This document shows positions 1 through 8,979 of a DNA stretch of 64,000 nucleotides, piece by piece. Made by a program: the position numbers and the translations under genes. The DNA is from Candidatus Obscuribacter phosphatis (GTDB lineage: Bacteria; Cyanobacteriota; Vampirovibrionia; Obscuribacterales; Obscuribacteraceae). Location: contig MOYA01000002.1 in the NCBI GenBank assembly GCA_001899315.1, positions 289,070-353,069 of the forward strand, given 5' to 3'. How positions within the stretch are numbered: position 1 is the first letter of the stretch; each line of letters starts with the position of its first letter. A model generated the notes under the pieces. That model searched no databases and was not told the DNA's origin. It was given only the letters and a program-made list of their open reading frames with translations.

Positions 1-495
1 CTTGCTGAGATATTCGATAAAGTGGCGGCTTTACAAGCTAAAGCCAAGCTGGTTGTTATCACCGGCGGCGAGCCCTTTCGTCAAAACATAGCGCCTTTGG
101 TCGGCGGTCTTTTAGAGCGTGACTTTACCGTGCAGCTTGAGACCAATGGCACACTCTATCAAGACTTGCCCTGGTGCTCTGACTTGTTTGTGGTTTGCAG
201 CCCCAAAACACCACTTTTAAATGAGCAGCTGGCGCTGCATATCGATGCCTATAAGTATCTAATAAAAGAGGGTGAGACTGATGAAAGAGATGGTCTGCCT
301 TCTTTTTCGACCCGTCAAAGCGGCGCCCCCGGCGCTATTGCCAGACCCTTGCCCGGCAAAAGTGTCTTTGTCATGCCTCTAGACGAGCAAGACGAAGAAC
401 GTAATGTTCTCAATATCAAGGCGAGCATGAATGCCGCTCTTAAGTTTGGATATCGGCTAACATTGCAAACTCACAAATATTTGGGGCTGCGCTGA
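1..495 (+). CDS. queE: 7-carboxy-7-deazaguanine synthase (QueE), C-terminal part
   Basis: The open frame runs in from the left edge, so the start and the radical-SAM cysteine cluster are outside the window. The visible part has the glycine motif VVITGGEPFRQ, then LETNGTLY and a segment reading DLFVVCSPK, as in QueE, the radical SAM enzyme that makes 7-carboxy-7-deazaguanine for queuosine. The end, with HKYLGLR after a QTH motif, matches the family C-terminus. The stretch around residues 95-120 looks like a low-conservation insert. A SAF-domain gene follows on the same strand. Other radical SAM activating enzymes share the GGEP motif, but the tail fits QueE best. Confidence 0.85.
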   Translation, partial: LAEIFDKVAALQAKAKLVVITGGEPFRQNIAPLVGGLLERDFTVQLETNGTLYQDLPWCSDLFVVCSPKTPLLNEQLALHIDAYKYLIKEGETDERDGLPSFSTRQSGAPGAIARPLPGKSVFVMPLDEQDEERNVLNIKASMNAALKFGYRLTLQTHKYLGLR

Positions 496-574
496 ATGCT
501 GTTTGCTAAAATTAGGCAAGTCGATAAAGACGGCTTTCTTATCGTCGAGAGCAGTACCGTCGAGAGCAGTACTA

Positions 575-973
575 ATGAACACTACTGAGAACGCCAAAGA
601 GGCGCAAAAGAGATCGAAGAAGTCAGGACTCTCCTTGCTGGTTGTCCTGGGTAGTTTGCTTATTTTCATTGCTACTATTTCGATTGCATATTATGTTGGT
701 TGGTCAAGCACTTGGGACAACTACCGCAAGCAGCCGCTCATAGGCGAAGCGCCGATTCAAATTCAGCTGGTTAAGGTCGTGAAGAATATTCCGGCGGGCG
801 GCAAAATAGACTCTGACAATGTTGAAGAAGTGAGAGTGGTGATGCCCAAGGTCTATAGTGACTCATTCGGATTTGCTGCCGACTGTATGGGCGGGCGCCT
901 CAAGTGGAGTTTGCGAAGAGGCGAGTATGTCTCAAGACATGACCTTCTGCCTGAAGTGGGAGGAGATGAATGA
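575..973 (+). CDS. Membrane-anchored SAF-domain protein 1
   Basis: A 132-residue protein. A polar lysine-rich N-terminus is followed by one membrane span (about residues 19-40, LLVVLGSLLIFIATISIAYY) and an exported or periplasmic SAF-like domain of about 65 residues, with the pattern NIPAGGKIDSDNVEEVRV and a closing LRRGEYVSRHDLLPE. SAF domains occur in CpaB of Flp/Tad pili and in sialic-acid and antifreeze proteins. I chose the ATG at 575; an upstream TTG at 503 would add 24 residues across a short direct repeat (gtcgagagcagta, twice). It overlaps the next gene by ATGA, so the two are probably translationally coupled. The exact role is unknown; a pilus or envelope assembly factor is a guess. 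Confidence 0.7.
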   Translation: MNTTENAKEAQKRSKKSGLSLLVVLGSLLIFIATISIAYYVGWSSTWDNYRKQPLIGEAPIQIQLVKVVKNIPAGGKIDSDNVEEVRVVMPKVYSDSFGFAADCMGGRLKWSLRRGEYVSRHDLLPEVGGDE

Positions 974-1374
974 GCGACCAAACCGTGCAAAATATTGAGC
1001 AGGGCGCTGCCGCTGTAAAGGCTAAGACCTATAAGCCCTTTGCTTTGTACATGTTGCTTTTGCCTTTTATGGCCAGCTCGGGCTTTCTTGCTGGTAAAGA
1101 AATCGCCCAAGGCGAATACAATTCGCAGAAGATGGAAAAGATTAGCAAGCAGGTGCGCGTCGTTAAGCTAAAAGTTGATGTGCCACCGGCAGTAGTGCTA
1201 ACCGAGGCGATAGTCATGCCGGCGCAAAAGGCTGATGTAGTTTTTGAAGAAGTGGATATATTTGTTAATCGTGCCATCGGTGATGAAGTAACTAGCCTTA
1301 AGTCTATTGTCGGCAGAAAGACCAAGTATGGCTTGAATAAAGGACAAGTACTCGTGCAAAGAGATCTTGAGTAA
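970..1374 (+). CDS. Membrane-anchored SAF-domain protein 2
   Basis: A 134-residue protein with the same plan as its upstream neighbour: a short cytoplasmic start, one membrane span at about residues 25-42 and a SAF-like external domain (DVPPAVVLTEAIVMP, then SIVGRKTKYGLNKGQVLVQRDL). The start ATG overlaps the previous stop (ATGA) and follows a clear GGAGGAG ribosome site. The pair looks like an old tandem duplication that has diverged strongly. No Tad/Flp pilus genes are visible nearby, so a link to CpaB is by domain only. Confidence 0.7.
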   Translation: MSDQTVQNIEQGAAAVKAKTYKPFALYMLLLPFMASSGFLAGKEIAQGEYNSQKMEKISKQVRVVKLKVDVPPAVVLTEAIVMPAQKADVVFEEVDIFVNRAIGDEVTSLKSIVGRKTKYGLNKGQVLVQRDLE

Positions 1375-1383
1375 GGGCATATA

Positions 1384-1767
1384 TTGTGGTTTAGGCTCTA
1401 TTTCTATGCCAGTCTCACTGCTTATGCGGTGCAGTCTGTTTATTGGATACTACGCCTTCTCTTTGGTTTGAACAGCTTCTTTTGGTTTGGCTTTATTCCT
1501 TATGTCTGGCTTGGGCTTTTGCTCTGGTCGGCACTGGCTTTGCTTGCTTTATTGTTGAACGGGCATTTGAGGCGGGCAATGGCGCCTCTGGTTTTTATTT
1601 TGGGTACAGGCTTGGCTTTTGGCATCGAACAGTTGGGCGTATTGGCTGTCTTTTCCGATACTCTACCGACATACAATTTTGGTCTGCTTACCCCCTATCT
1701 AGAGCTGGCTGTGCTTTTCGGTTCGGCTTTCGCTTTATTTGTATTTGCCAAAGAGCCGTTTACTTAG
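1384..1767 (+). CDS. Small integral membrane protein
   Basis: A 127-residue, very hydrophobic protein with about four predicted membrane segments rich in Leu, Phe, Trp and Tyr. It begins at a TTG ten bases after the second SAF gene, so it is probably the third gene of the same transcript. An AAGGGC sequence lies just upstream of the TTG. No family is recognised. An overlapping frame on the same strand (1443-1874) is a shadow. Confidence 0.55.
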   Translation: MWFRLYFYASLTAYAVQSVYWILRLLFGLNSFFWFGFIPYVWLGLLLWSALALLALLLNGHLRRAMAPLVFILGTGLAFGIEQLGVLAVFSDTLPTYNFGLLTPYLELAVLFGSAFALFVFAKEPFT

Positions 1768-1845
1768 GGGCGCGGCGTTTACATTTCTTTTACGGGGTGC
1801 GGGCTAATCTAAGCCCATACCCCACCAAAATAACGCGAGTTTTCT

Positions 1846-2871
1846 ATGACCAAAGCAAGCGCCGACCTGGTTGAGACGCAGAGCAAGCGTCCGCAAGATG
1901 CACTTATCGGTACGAATGTTGAAGGCGCCAATAAGAACGGTGCTTTGCAGACAGAAGCCGATAATTTGAGGTTTGCCAAGCCCAATGGCGATAAGGAAGC
2001 GCCAAAATTGGAGACGCGGGCTGAGGTGGCCGGAATTGAAAGTTCTAAAATAGAGAACTTTAGAGTGCCCTCTGAGCAGGCAATCAAGACTTTTAAGAGC
2101 GAAAATTTGGCCATGGAGAGAATAGGGTCTGAGATCTTTAGGGACAGCTCGGCAAGGCATCTAGCTCGATTGGAATCTAAAGACGGGCAAGGCGGTATTT
2201 CTAAGGTCGATATGGAAAAGTATTTGACTGCCGCCAAGGCTTACAAAGGCGGCGACAAAGAAAGTCGTTATCCAAATGATTTCGTCAGGGCGGTCGATAC
2301 CTTGCGCCGTGGCTATGATAGTGCCGAGTTGCAGCCCTATAAAGACGAGAAGGGTAATTTCAGCAAGCAGTCTTTTGGACGCGGTATTTTTGACAGACGC
2401 GACCGTCTGGCTGAGCTTGAGAAGCAAGCGGCAGAGAAAAATATTGCTAAAGCCCCGGATAAAGCTTTAGATAAGGCTCCAGATAAAGCTTTAGATAAGG
2501 CTTTAGACAAAGCCCCGGACAAAGCCCCAGATAAAGCTCCGGACAAAGCCGGTGCAGGTTCGCTGCCGATATCTGAGCAAAACTGGAACAGCAAGGGGCT
2601 GAGAGAAGCTTCGACAATTAGAGCAGGCGAGGGACCGGCTGCCGCTGCCGACCGTATTTTGCAAGCCCTGGGTGGCGACTACTCACGCGCTCAACATAAG
2701 CAACTAACCCGCGCCTTGAAAAATCAGTATATAGATGACCATGGCGGCAAGAAAGATTCTATCTTTGGTTTGAAGGTCGGTCACAGTATGCTTGATTCGC
2801 AAGAATCGCTAAATAAAATACTGGCGCGACTGAAAGATAAAGAGCTGATTGATAAGCTCAAGGGCGGCTAA
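1846..2871 (+). CDS. Hypothetical protein with DKAP/DKAL tandem repeats
   Basis: A 341-residue hydrophilic protein without signal peptide or membrane span. The N-terminal 200 residues are charged and mostly helical. A low-complexity linker of repeated four-residue units (DKAP, DKAL) at about residues 203-235 joins a C-terminal domain of about 100 residues (from ISEQNWNSKGLREAST to the end). The C-terminal part, with GDYSRAQHKQLTRALK, looks folded. I do not recognise either domain. The gene has no strong ribosome site and is followed by a good rho-independent terminator. It may belong to a family of modular Obscuribacterales-type proteins, but that is only an impression. Confidence 0.65.
   Translation: MTKASADLVETQSKRPQDALIGTNVEGANKNGALQTEADNLRFAKPNGDKEAPKLETRAEVAGIESSKIENFRVPSEQAIKTFKSENLAMERIGSEIFRDSSARHLARLESKDGQGGISKVDMEKYLTAAKAYKGGDKESRYPNDFVRAVDTLRRGYDSAELQPYKDEKGNFSKQSFGRGIFDRRDRLAELEKQAAEKNIAKAPDKALDKAPDKALDKALDKAPDKAPDKAPDKAGAGSLPISEQNWNSKGLREASTIRAGEGPAAAADRILQALGGDYSRAQHKQLTRALKNQYIDDHGGKKDSIFGLKVGHSMLDSQESLNKILARLKDKELIDKLKGG
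2449..2551 (+). repeat. 12-bp coding tandem repeat (DKAP/DKAL)
   Basis: About eight copies of a 12-bp unit close to gataaagctcca, in frame, encode alternating DKAP and DKAL. Synonymous differences between copies (gac/gat, ccc/cca/cct) show that the array is not brand new. Its length can change by whole units without disturbing the frame. Confidence 0.85.
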
Positions 2872-2889
2872 AACTAAGTTGTCTAAAAG

Positions 2890-2911
2890 TCCCCGCAATG
2901 GGGATTTTTTT
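2890..2911 (+). terminator. Rho-independent terminator
   Basis: TCCCC (2890-2894) pairs with GGGGA (2900-2904) around a five-base loop and is followed by a run of seven T. It lies 19 bases after the stop of the DKAP-repeat gene. The remaining 220 bases up to the convergent gene at 3133 show nothing recognisable. Confidence 0.8.
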
Positions 2912-3132
2912 CTTTTTGAATTGGCTGGAAAGTGATTCAAAACTATCACGTCAGTTTCACGTGCTCGCGCTTAGATTGATAGCACAAAGAGCTGAGGCGC
3001 AAACGCAGCAAAATTGAAACCTTTTCGTGGGGAGGTAGAGATTCGCGTCCGGTAGTTCGAAAGAGCTATCGGGCTCGATTCTTTTGGTTGGCTGTCTGGA
3101 GAGCTGACTGCAGATTTTTCCTGGCTCTATTT

Positions 3133-5112
3133 TCATTCAAGCAAAGCTAGTTGCTTGTCTTTCTCCAAAAGCAGCCAGTAAAGAGGGTCGAGAATGTTTT
3201 CTCTGGGGTCTACGTGCGGTTTGGTTATTGGGTTTGCTTGCTTAAGAGGATGACCGTTATAGATAATTGCGAGGTTCTTGTCGAGCTGATCTTTGTAGTC
3301 GGCTACCAAGTCGGGTCTGCCGGCACTATCGGTCAATAGCAATAAATTAGATAAATACACGTTTTTAGCAGGCAGCGGCATCGACTTGTCGTCTTTGTCT
3401 ATGGCCCAGGCTTTCTGAAAGGCTTCCAAAGCTTTGGAAGGTTCTCTTGCTGCCTGCCAAAGTTGACCCAATGTGGCATAGTCTCTAGCTTTACCCAGAT
3501 AAACCTCATCGATGCCGTAGATTTTCTCTTTGGTGCGCAAGACTTCTTCTTGATACAGCGCTGCTTGCCTCATGTCCAAGTTCCTGCGGCAAGCTCTCAC
3601 TGTCTTCAACAGATCATCGAGATGTTCTCCTGGAGTACTTGGTACAGCATTGTCCATATCATTGACCAGGGTGAAATAGGATTGAGCCAGTGCCCAATTC
3701 TGCATGGGCTCTTGGCTGTATATATGGGCTAACTCTCGGCGGGCGTCGCGCGCTACAGCCAAGTCGCCGTCTGCAATTGCTTTCTTTTCTGCTTCTTGCA
3801 GCTTAGCTATCTCTGAGACATGATCTGCTTCACTTATGGCGCCTTCACTGGCTTCGGTTTCTGCAACTTCATGCTCTGCCTTGGTCAGTCTAGGTTCACT
3901 CTGCATTCGATTGCTTAGTGTCTCAATAAATCTATGGCAGACAAGCTCGGCTGGCTCTCTCTCTTGCACGTTTGCTGCCCCATCATGTCCTTGTGTTTCA
4001 AGTTCGGCTCTGGCGATTTTGAAGGCAACGAGGGTGTCGTCGACTCGATCGGCTCGGCGAATGTATTCTATCGTTCTCAAAAATGGGGTGTTGACGTTAT
4101 CTGTGATTGCTTGTTCTTGTAAGGCCATGCATACAACCTCGTTAATGCAATTGTGTCTGGCATATGCAGCAGTAAGGCTCCTAGCCATTGTTTCAAGAAT
4201 ATATTTTTTCGGATTGGTTTGATTGGGTCTTTCGCTTTTGCTGTTGGCGACTTGGCTAAGCGTAGATTTGAACTGATCATGAAAGGGACGAACTAGACAC
4301 CGCCATTGTTCTGCAGTCAGTTCGTTTTTTGGATCGATGTTATAGAGCGAGTTATAGACATCGGTGGTGGCTTGATTGCTGTAGGTTCTTTCATCCTCGA
4401 ACCTCGCATAAGGTATCAAATTTGCTAAGCCATTCATGGCATATTCGTGCTTCCCAAGCGAACTATAGGTTTGATAAACCTTGATGGACTGGAAAAGGCT
4501 ATTCGGGAATTGGGGCTTAATACTTAGTTGTTCTAAAAGTTGCAGATTGCCCAAGATCTTTGCCGGTGCCGATAGAAAATTGGCCTGAAAGGGAAGTAGT
4601 GCAACAAAAATGAGTGACAGCAGAACCAGCTCTTGCATAAATGGTTGCCAGAATGGCTTTTCTTCTGTTTTGAAATCCAGCTCTTCGTCTGCTGCGACAC
4701 TTATGCGTTTTTGCGACTTTTCTAAGGCTTCCCTTCTGAGGTCGTCGCCGACCTTCAATATATAGAGAACCGTCGGCACCGCGGCCACCAAAGTGTGCTT
4801 GTAGAAAACCTGACCGAGGCTGCTGTTGTGAGCGACAAGCAGGTCTTGGCTGAGCTGCCAACCTTCGTATAGACAAAAGAGAGCGGGGCTTAAGGCGACA
4901 AGGAAGCAATTGAGCAAGACTTCAACCATTCCTTTGAATGCGTAGTTTAAAGGATGGCTAAACAAGAATACGCCCGAGAATAGCACCCAAATCAGGCAAG
5001 ACTTCCAGCCTGCTGAGAGGGTGAAACCCAGACTTTTGCGCAGTCGAAGAATAAATCCGGTGTTTGCTCCAGAAATCATATTAGCCTGTTTTTTGGTAAT
5101 TCCTTTTACCAA
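3133..5112 (-). CDS. Large membrane protein with C-terminal TPR-like region
   Basis: A 659-residue protein. The N-terminal 190 residues contain three likely membrane segments (around residues 38-55, 62-84 and 160-180). The rest is soluble, alpha-helical and TPR-like, clearest from about residue 440 onward (DARRELAHIYSQEP, then ARDYATLGQLWQAAREPSKALEAFQKAW). This suggests a membrane-anchored protein-interaction scaffold. The first ATG is used; an internal ATG at residue 12 (MISGAN) is possible. It is convergent with the gene to its left. The 238 bases up to the divergent gene at 5351 must hold both promoters, but I could not name boxes with confidence. Function unknown. Confidence 0.65.
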   Translation of the reverse strand: MVKGITKKQANMISGANTGFILRLRKSLGFTLSAGWKSCLIWVLFSGVFLFSHPLNYAFKGMVEVLLNCFLVALSPALFCLYEGWQLSQDLLVAHNSSLGQVFYKHTLVAAVPTVLYILKVGDDLRREALEKSQKRISVAADEELDFKTEEKPFWQPFMQELVLLSLIFVALLPFQANFLSAPAKILGNLQLLEQLSIKPQFPNSLFQSIKVYQTYSSLGKHEYAMNGLANLIPYARFEDERTYSNQATTDVYNSLYNIDPKNELTAEQWRCLVRPFHDQFKSTLSQVANSKSERPNQTNPKKYILETMARSLTAAYARHNCINEVVCMALQEQAITDNVNTPFLRTIEYIRRADRVDDTLVAFKIARAELETQGHDGAANVQEREPAELVCHRFIETLSNRMQSEPRLTKAEHEVAETEASEGAISEADHVSEIAKLQEAEKKAIADGDLAVARDARRELAHIYSQEPMQNWALAQSYFTLVNDMDNAVPSTPGEHLDDLLKTVRACRRNLDMRQAALYQEEVLRTKEKIYGIDEVYLGKARDYATLGQLWQAAREPSKALEAFQKAWAIDKDDKSMPLPAKNVYLSNLLLLTDSAGRPDLVADYKDQLDKNLAIIYNGHPLKQANPITKPHVDPRENILDPLYWLLLEKDKQLALLE

Positions 5113-5350
5113 TATAGCCTTTATATGCTTCGAATCTCTGGGATTTTCACTGGAAAGTGTTTGGAGCAGAAGATTGTGACAATTCTAGGTCTGAATTAAT
5201 GCAATTCATGGTGATCTTACGTAGGGCGCCTACTGGGCATTCCCCGATATCTGGACTATATTGAGTCATCGACTCCAGCAACCTTTACGTGTTGCACCTT
5301 TAGCTCCCCCGCTAAGCCCCAGCTTTCTATAAGGTACGGAGATTACATCT

Positions 5351-7231
5351 GTGGTGGAATCACATAAACCAATTAAGTTTTCGCATGGAATTTCAGCCGG
5401 CTCTCTAGGCGGTGTCTCCATGGACGCAGGCGCCGATGCTTCCGATAGCACCGCCTCGACCGGTGCTCGTCACGCCCGCGGCAAGTTTCAAGCCGATTCA
5501 CTGAACGGCAGACGCGGCATACTCGAGCAGACCAACACCACAGACAACACAGCCCCTACTGGCTTGCACGGTCTGACCATTTCTGAAGGCGCCTTGAGCC
5601 CCAAGAAATCTCTCGATGATTTAGCCAAAGCCGGAGTCATTGCCGATAGCCGCAGCAAAGAAACCACCAATGTCGGCGACGGTAAGTCTGAGCCCAGACC
5701 AATAACCTCTTTTGAGAAGCCCAAAATTGAAGTAGGTTTCACTGATACACTCGAGCAACAGGGCAAAAAGCCCGACTTGATCGTCAGAGCCGACGGCAAA
5801 GTGGAAATGCTCAACAACCCTGAAATCTTGAGCTCCGGCAATGTTGTAGTCGGTCTTGAGCGTGCTCCTGGTGCTGTCAATCCTACCGAAGCCCAACAGA
5901 AGTCGGTCGGCGAACTCTATAAATATCTCGATGCCCGCATCAAAGAACAAAATCCTGCTCTAGCCGGTAAAGGCGTCGATCTCGAAAATCCGCAGGGTCT
6001 GGTTCCGGAAGAAGCCGCTGCTGCCGCCCGTCGCGCTGGTCAACGTGCCAACGTACCCGATGGTGCTGATGCTGGTTCGGTGCAGAGCGGCAACCGTTAT
6101 TCCGGCAACCGTGCCGGTGGTCGCATGAGTTCCGGTGATGTCTCCGATATGTTCCCTGGACGCGATTTCCGCTCCAGAAACGGACAAGTCGATGCTGTCG
6201 ACCTCATCAAAGATACTGTTTCCAGCTTGAACGGTTCGCGCGGCAACCACGAACACTTCGGCTATCGCCGTGGACGCGGTCACGCAGTTGGTGCCTACGG
6301 TCTCACCGCCGATCACTTCCAAAATTGGCTCGCCAATTTAGACATCGAAGCCCTCGAAGAGCAAGAGCGTAAAGGTCTTGTGCCCCCCGGCACCGCCGCC
6401 CGCATGAAGAAACTGAAAGAGCAAGTGGCTAAGGGTGAAACCCCCGATGTGCTCAAGAAGATGCGCGACACCGATCAGAACTCACTGTCTGACGCCGACA
6501 AGAAAGACATACTCGGTACTTTCGGCAAAGAAGTACAAGAGTTGGCTGCCAAAGATTTGATCAACGGCTATTCCAAGACCATTGCCGAGCAGAACCCCGG
6601 CAAAGAAGTCGACCCTGGTCAGATTGCTTTGGCGATGCACTTGGGACGCGTTCCCAATGCCGAAGACATGGCCGACAGCGGCAACAAAGACTATATGAGC
6701 GCTGCCAGAAACAAATGGCAGTTGGCTGCCGCCGCCACTCAGAGCCGTGGCGAAGGCTTCGACTGGAGCGGTGATGCCAACGGTATCGTTGCCGCTTCCC
6801 AGAACGCCGACGGTCAGCGCATGTGGACTAGATTTGCTGCATCGGTTAATGGTGGTCGTCTTGGTTGCGCCGCTTCGGTATCTGAAGTGCTGATCAATGC
6901 CGGTTATAACGTCACACCCGATGCCGGTGCCCACAACCTGGCTATGCAACTACTGCGCAAGGGCGGTGAGAAAGTACCGATCAATCAAGTCAGACCCGGC
7001 GATGTAGTCTTCGGTGGACCTGGCCGCGCCGGTGGTTCGGACCACATCGGTATTGTCGAGAGAGTAGACAGAAACGGCAATATATATGTAGGCGCCAACT
7101 CTTCCAGCCGTGGACGTTGGGTCTCCGACCAGCCCCTGATGAGCGCCTTCGGTCGCTTCGTCAGAGGCGGACAGCCTCTCTATGGTATTCGTCTGCCCGG
7201 CAGCGACACCAATAACAGCAATATGGCTTAA
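5351..7231 (+). CDS. Cell-wall hydrolase with C-terminal NlpC/P60-like (CHAP-like) domain
   Basis: A 626-residue protein. The last 130 residues carry a papain-like peptidoglycan hydrolase fold: a catalytic Cys near residue 506 in GRLGCAASVSEVL, a RPGDVVFGG strand, and a catalytic His near residue 565 in SDHIGIVERV. A middle region (about 255-330) with RGHAVGAYGLTADHFQNWL hints at a second muramidase-like module. The N-terminal 200 residues are disordered. No classical signal peptide is visible. The start is a GTG with GGAG nine bases upstream. Codon third positions are strongly C-biased compared with neighbours, which may point to high expression or a different history. Likely role: peptidoglycan cleavage. 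Confidence 0.75.
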   Translation: MVESHKPIKFSHGISAGSLGGVSMDAGADASDSTASTGARHARGKFQADSLNGRRGILEQTNTTDNTAPTGLHGLTISEGALSPKKSLDDLAKAGVIADSRSKETTNVGDGKSEPRPITSFEKPKIEVGFTDTLEQQGKKPDLIVRADGKVEMLNNPEILSSGNVVVGLERAPGAVNPTEAQQKSVGELYKYLDARIKEQNPALAGKGVDLENPQGLVPEEAAAAARRAGQRANVPDGADAGSVQSGNRYSGNRAGGRMSSGDVSDMFPGRDFRSRNGQVDAVDLIKDTVSSLNGSRGNHEHFGYRRGRGHAVGAYGLTADHFQNWLANLDIEALEEQERKGLVPPGTAARMKKLKEQVAKGETPDVLKKMRDTDQNSLSDADKKDILGTFGKEVQELAAKDLINGYSKTIAEQNPGKEVDPGQIALAMHLGRVPNAEDMADSGNKDYMSAARNKWQLAAAATQSRGEGFDWSGDANGIVAASQNADGQRMWTRFAASVNGGRLGCAASVSEVLINAGYNVTPDAGAHNLAMQLLRKGGEKVPINQVRPGDVVFGGPGRAGGSDHIGIVERVDRNGNIYVGANSSSRGRWVSDQPLMSAFGRFVRGGQPLYGIRLPGSDTNNSNMA

Positions 7232-7299
7232 GACATAGCATCAGTTGCTCTCTAAATATTGCCTTTGTGACCCTGCTAGAATGATTAGCGGGGTTGAAG

Positions 7300-8247
7300 A
7301 TGAAAGACAAGTTTCTACTTGCAACAGGGCTCAGCTGTTGTTCAATTTATTTCTCGGTTTATGCTGCATGGGCTGAAACCTGGAATGAGATGCGGTCTTA
7401 CGAAGAAAAGCATGCTCCCAATGCCGTTAGGGTGATTATCGCTACTTTCAAAGGCAAGCAGTATGCCGATGCTGACAAATTTTTGCAGATCGCTCGCAGC
7501 AATAAAGAAGATGCCGGCTATATCAAGGCGGCGGAGAGCGCGGTTGCTCTCAGTCGGCGTCAGTTTAAGCAAGCCGATGAACTAGCTAAACAGGCATTGC
7601 AAATCGACCCGCAGAATTCTCGTTTTCTAGCTCAAATGGCGCAAGTTAAGGCAAACTTGGATGACGATCAGGCTGCGGTGTCCTACTTTGTTAAAGTACC
7701 AATGGCTGCCAAGCCTAACCCTGATGCTTATATGATCGCTTGCGCCGGTCTAGACTCAATGGATGAGCTTGAGAAAGCTTATGTGGTAGCCAAGAAACTA
7801 GTCGAAATTAGCCCAGAGTCTTACCAAGGATATTGCCGTGCCGCTAGATTTGCTCGCGGGTTGGCAAAATTTTCTGAGGCCGAGAAATATGCAAGAAAGG
7901 GAGTAGAACTTGGGCCTTTGTATAAAGACGCACATTTTGTCTTGGCTGATTCTCTGTTTGGTTCGAAAAAGTGGAAAGAATGCTTGGCTGCCTGCGATAA
8001 GCTACTTGCTTTGCCCACAGCCAAAGGCACCAGAGAGGGCATTTTGGTCTTGCCGATGAAGGCACGCTGCTATGAAGGACTGGGTGACTATCAAGCGGCG
8101 GTAAAAGCCTGGACCATAGCTCTTGGTCAGTTGCCCGATCCTCGCAAGTGTCTAGCCGCTCGCGCCCAATGCTATAAGAAATTAGGCAATCTAGCCGCTG
8201 AAAGCAAAGATTTGGCTGAACTTAAGCGTCTTGATGCCGCTTATTAG
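7300..8247 (+). CDS. Secreted TPR protein
   Basis: A 315-residue protein starting with a signal peptide (MKDKFLLATGLSCCSIYFSVYA, probably cleaved after AAWA). The mature part is a chain of TPR-like helical pairs, for example QFKQADELAKQALQIDPQNSRFL, KFSEAEKYARKGVELGPLYK and DYQAAVKAWTIALGQLPDP. I use the ATG at 7300 rather than the in-frame TTG six bases earlier; GGGG lies just upstream. TPR proteins outside the cytoplasm usually scaffold envelope complexes. The partner is unknown. Confidence 0.75.
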   Translation: MKDKFLLATGLSCCSIYFSVYAAWAETWNEMRSYEEKHAPNAVRVIIATFKGKQYADADKFLQIARSNKEDAGYIKAAESAVALSRRQFKQADELAKQALQIDPQNSRFLAQMAQVKANLDDDQAAVSYFVKVPMAAKPNPDAYMIACAGLDSMDELEKAYVVAKKLVEISPESYQGYCRAARFARGLAKFSEAEKYARKGVELGPLYKDAHFVLADSLFGSKKWKECLAACDKLLALPTAKGTREGILVLPMKARCYEGLGDYQAAVKAWTIALGQLPDPRKCLAARAQCYKKLGNLAAESKDLAELKRLDAAY

Positions 8248-8255
8248 CTGGTCTT

Positions 8256-8894
8256 TTAGGTTTGCTTCTTAGTATTCCAATCGTGCAGCAGTTTTTTGAT
8301 CGGAATACTGACGCTTATCTCGGTCTGTGTGCCCGGTATGGTTATCGGTGTTTCCATGACCAGCTCTTTGTTTTTGTCATGCTTGAGATAAGTGGTGCCT
8401 TTGACGGCAAAGTTATGTTTGCCCAGAGGTGTCTTGAAACTTAAGGCAAAGCCTTGGTTGAAACTGCAGCGCAGACCATTTTTCTCTTTATCAAAAAGCG
8501 ACTGAAAGTGAATATGCTTGCCGATAATCACCGACTCTATTTCGATAAGCGGAGCCACAGGCATCTTTAGCGGTAGTTTCTTTTCTCTTTTCAGCTTTAT
8601 ATCGACTTCCAACTCAGCCGGCGGCTTGGGCTTGAGGTTGAAGACCTCGATATCGGTAAGTTCACGTGTCAGCTCGCTAATTAGGTCGGTGCCTGTTTTA
8701 AAGCCCTCTTGCAGACCTCCTTGCAAGCTTTCTTTGCTGCGACGCGCTAGCCCCGATAAAGATTGCCAGGCGCCTTCCAGGTGAAAGCGCGCCAGTTTCT
8801 GGTTTTCTGGGCAAAAAATATCCTGAAGTTTGTTCTCCAGCTCTTCTAGGGCTAGTTTAGCTGCTTTTGATGCGTCTTTGTCTGTATCGTTCAC
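8256..8894 (-). CDS. Hypothetical protein, soluble
   Basis: A 212-residue protein with a helical N-terminal half (about 1-85, containing SGLARRSKESLQGGLQEGFKTG) and a beta-rich C-terminal half (from about 90 on, many alternating hydrophobic and charged positions). No signal peptide or membrane span. It converges with the TPR gene to the left, separated by only eight bases. I do not recognise the family. Confidence 0.55.
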   Translation of the reverse strand: MNDTDKDASKAAKLALEELENKLQDIFCPENQKLARFHLEGAWQSLSGLARRSKESLQGGLQEGFKTGTDLISELTRELTDIEVFNLKPKPPAELEVDIKLKREKKLPLKMPVAPLIEIESVIIGKHIHFQSLFDKEKNGLRCSFNQGFALSFKTPLGKHNFAVKGTTYLKHDKNKELVMETPITIPGTQTEISVSIPIKKLLHDWNTKKQT

Positions 8895-8979
8895 TGGTTT
8901 AGCTGTTTCAATAAAGTCGGAAATTTGGCATTCCTGACTATATTAAGGCTAAATCTAGACCGCCGGAAGTGTCCTTAAG

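Noticed and set aside
1443-1874. 143-codon plus-strand frame overlapping the small membrane protein gene
   Set aside because: It runs across the end of one gene and into the next and is rich in Cys/Arg without pattern; the four-span frame at 1384 fits better.
8256-8444. Plus-strand frame opposite the 212-residue hypothetical gene
   Set aside because: Short, no ribosome site, and fully within a longer minus-strand frame with more natural composition.
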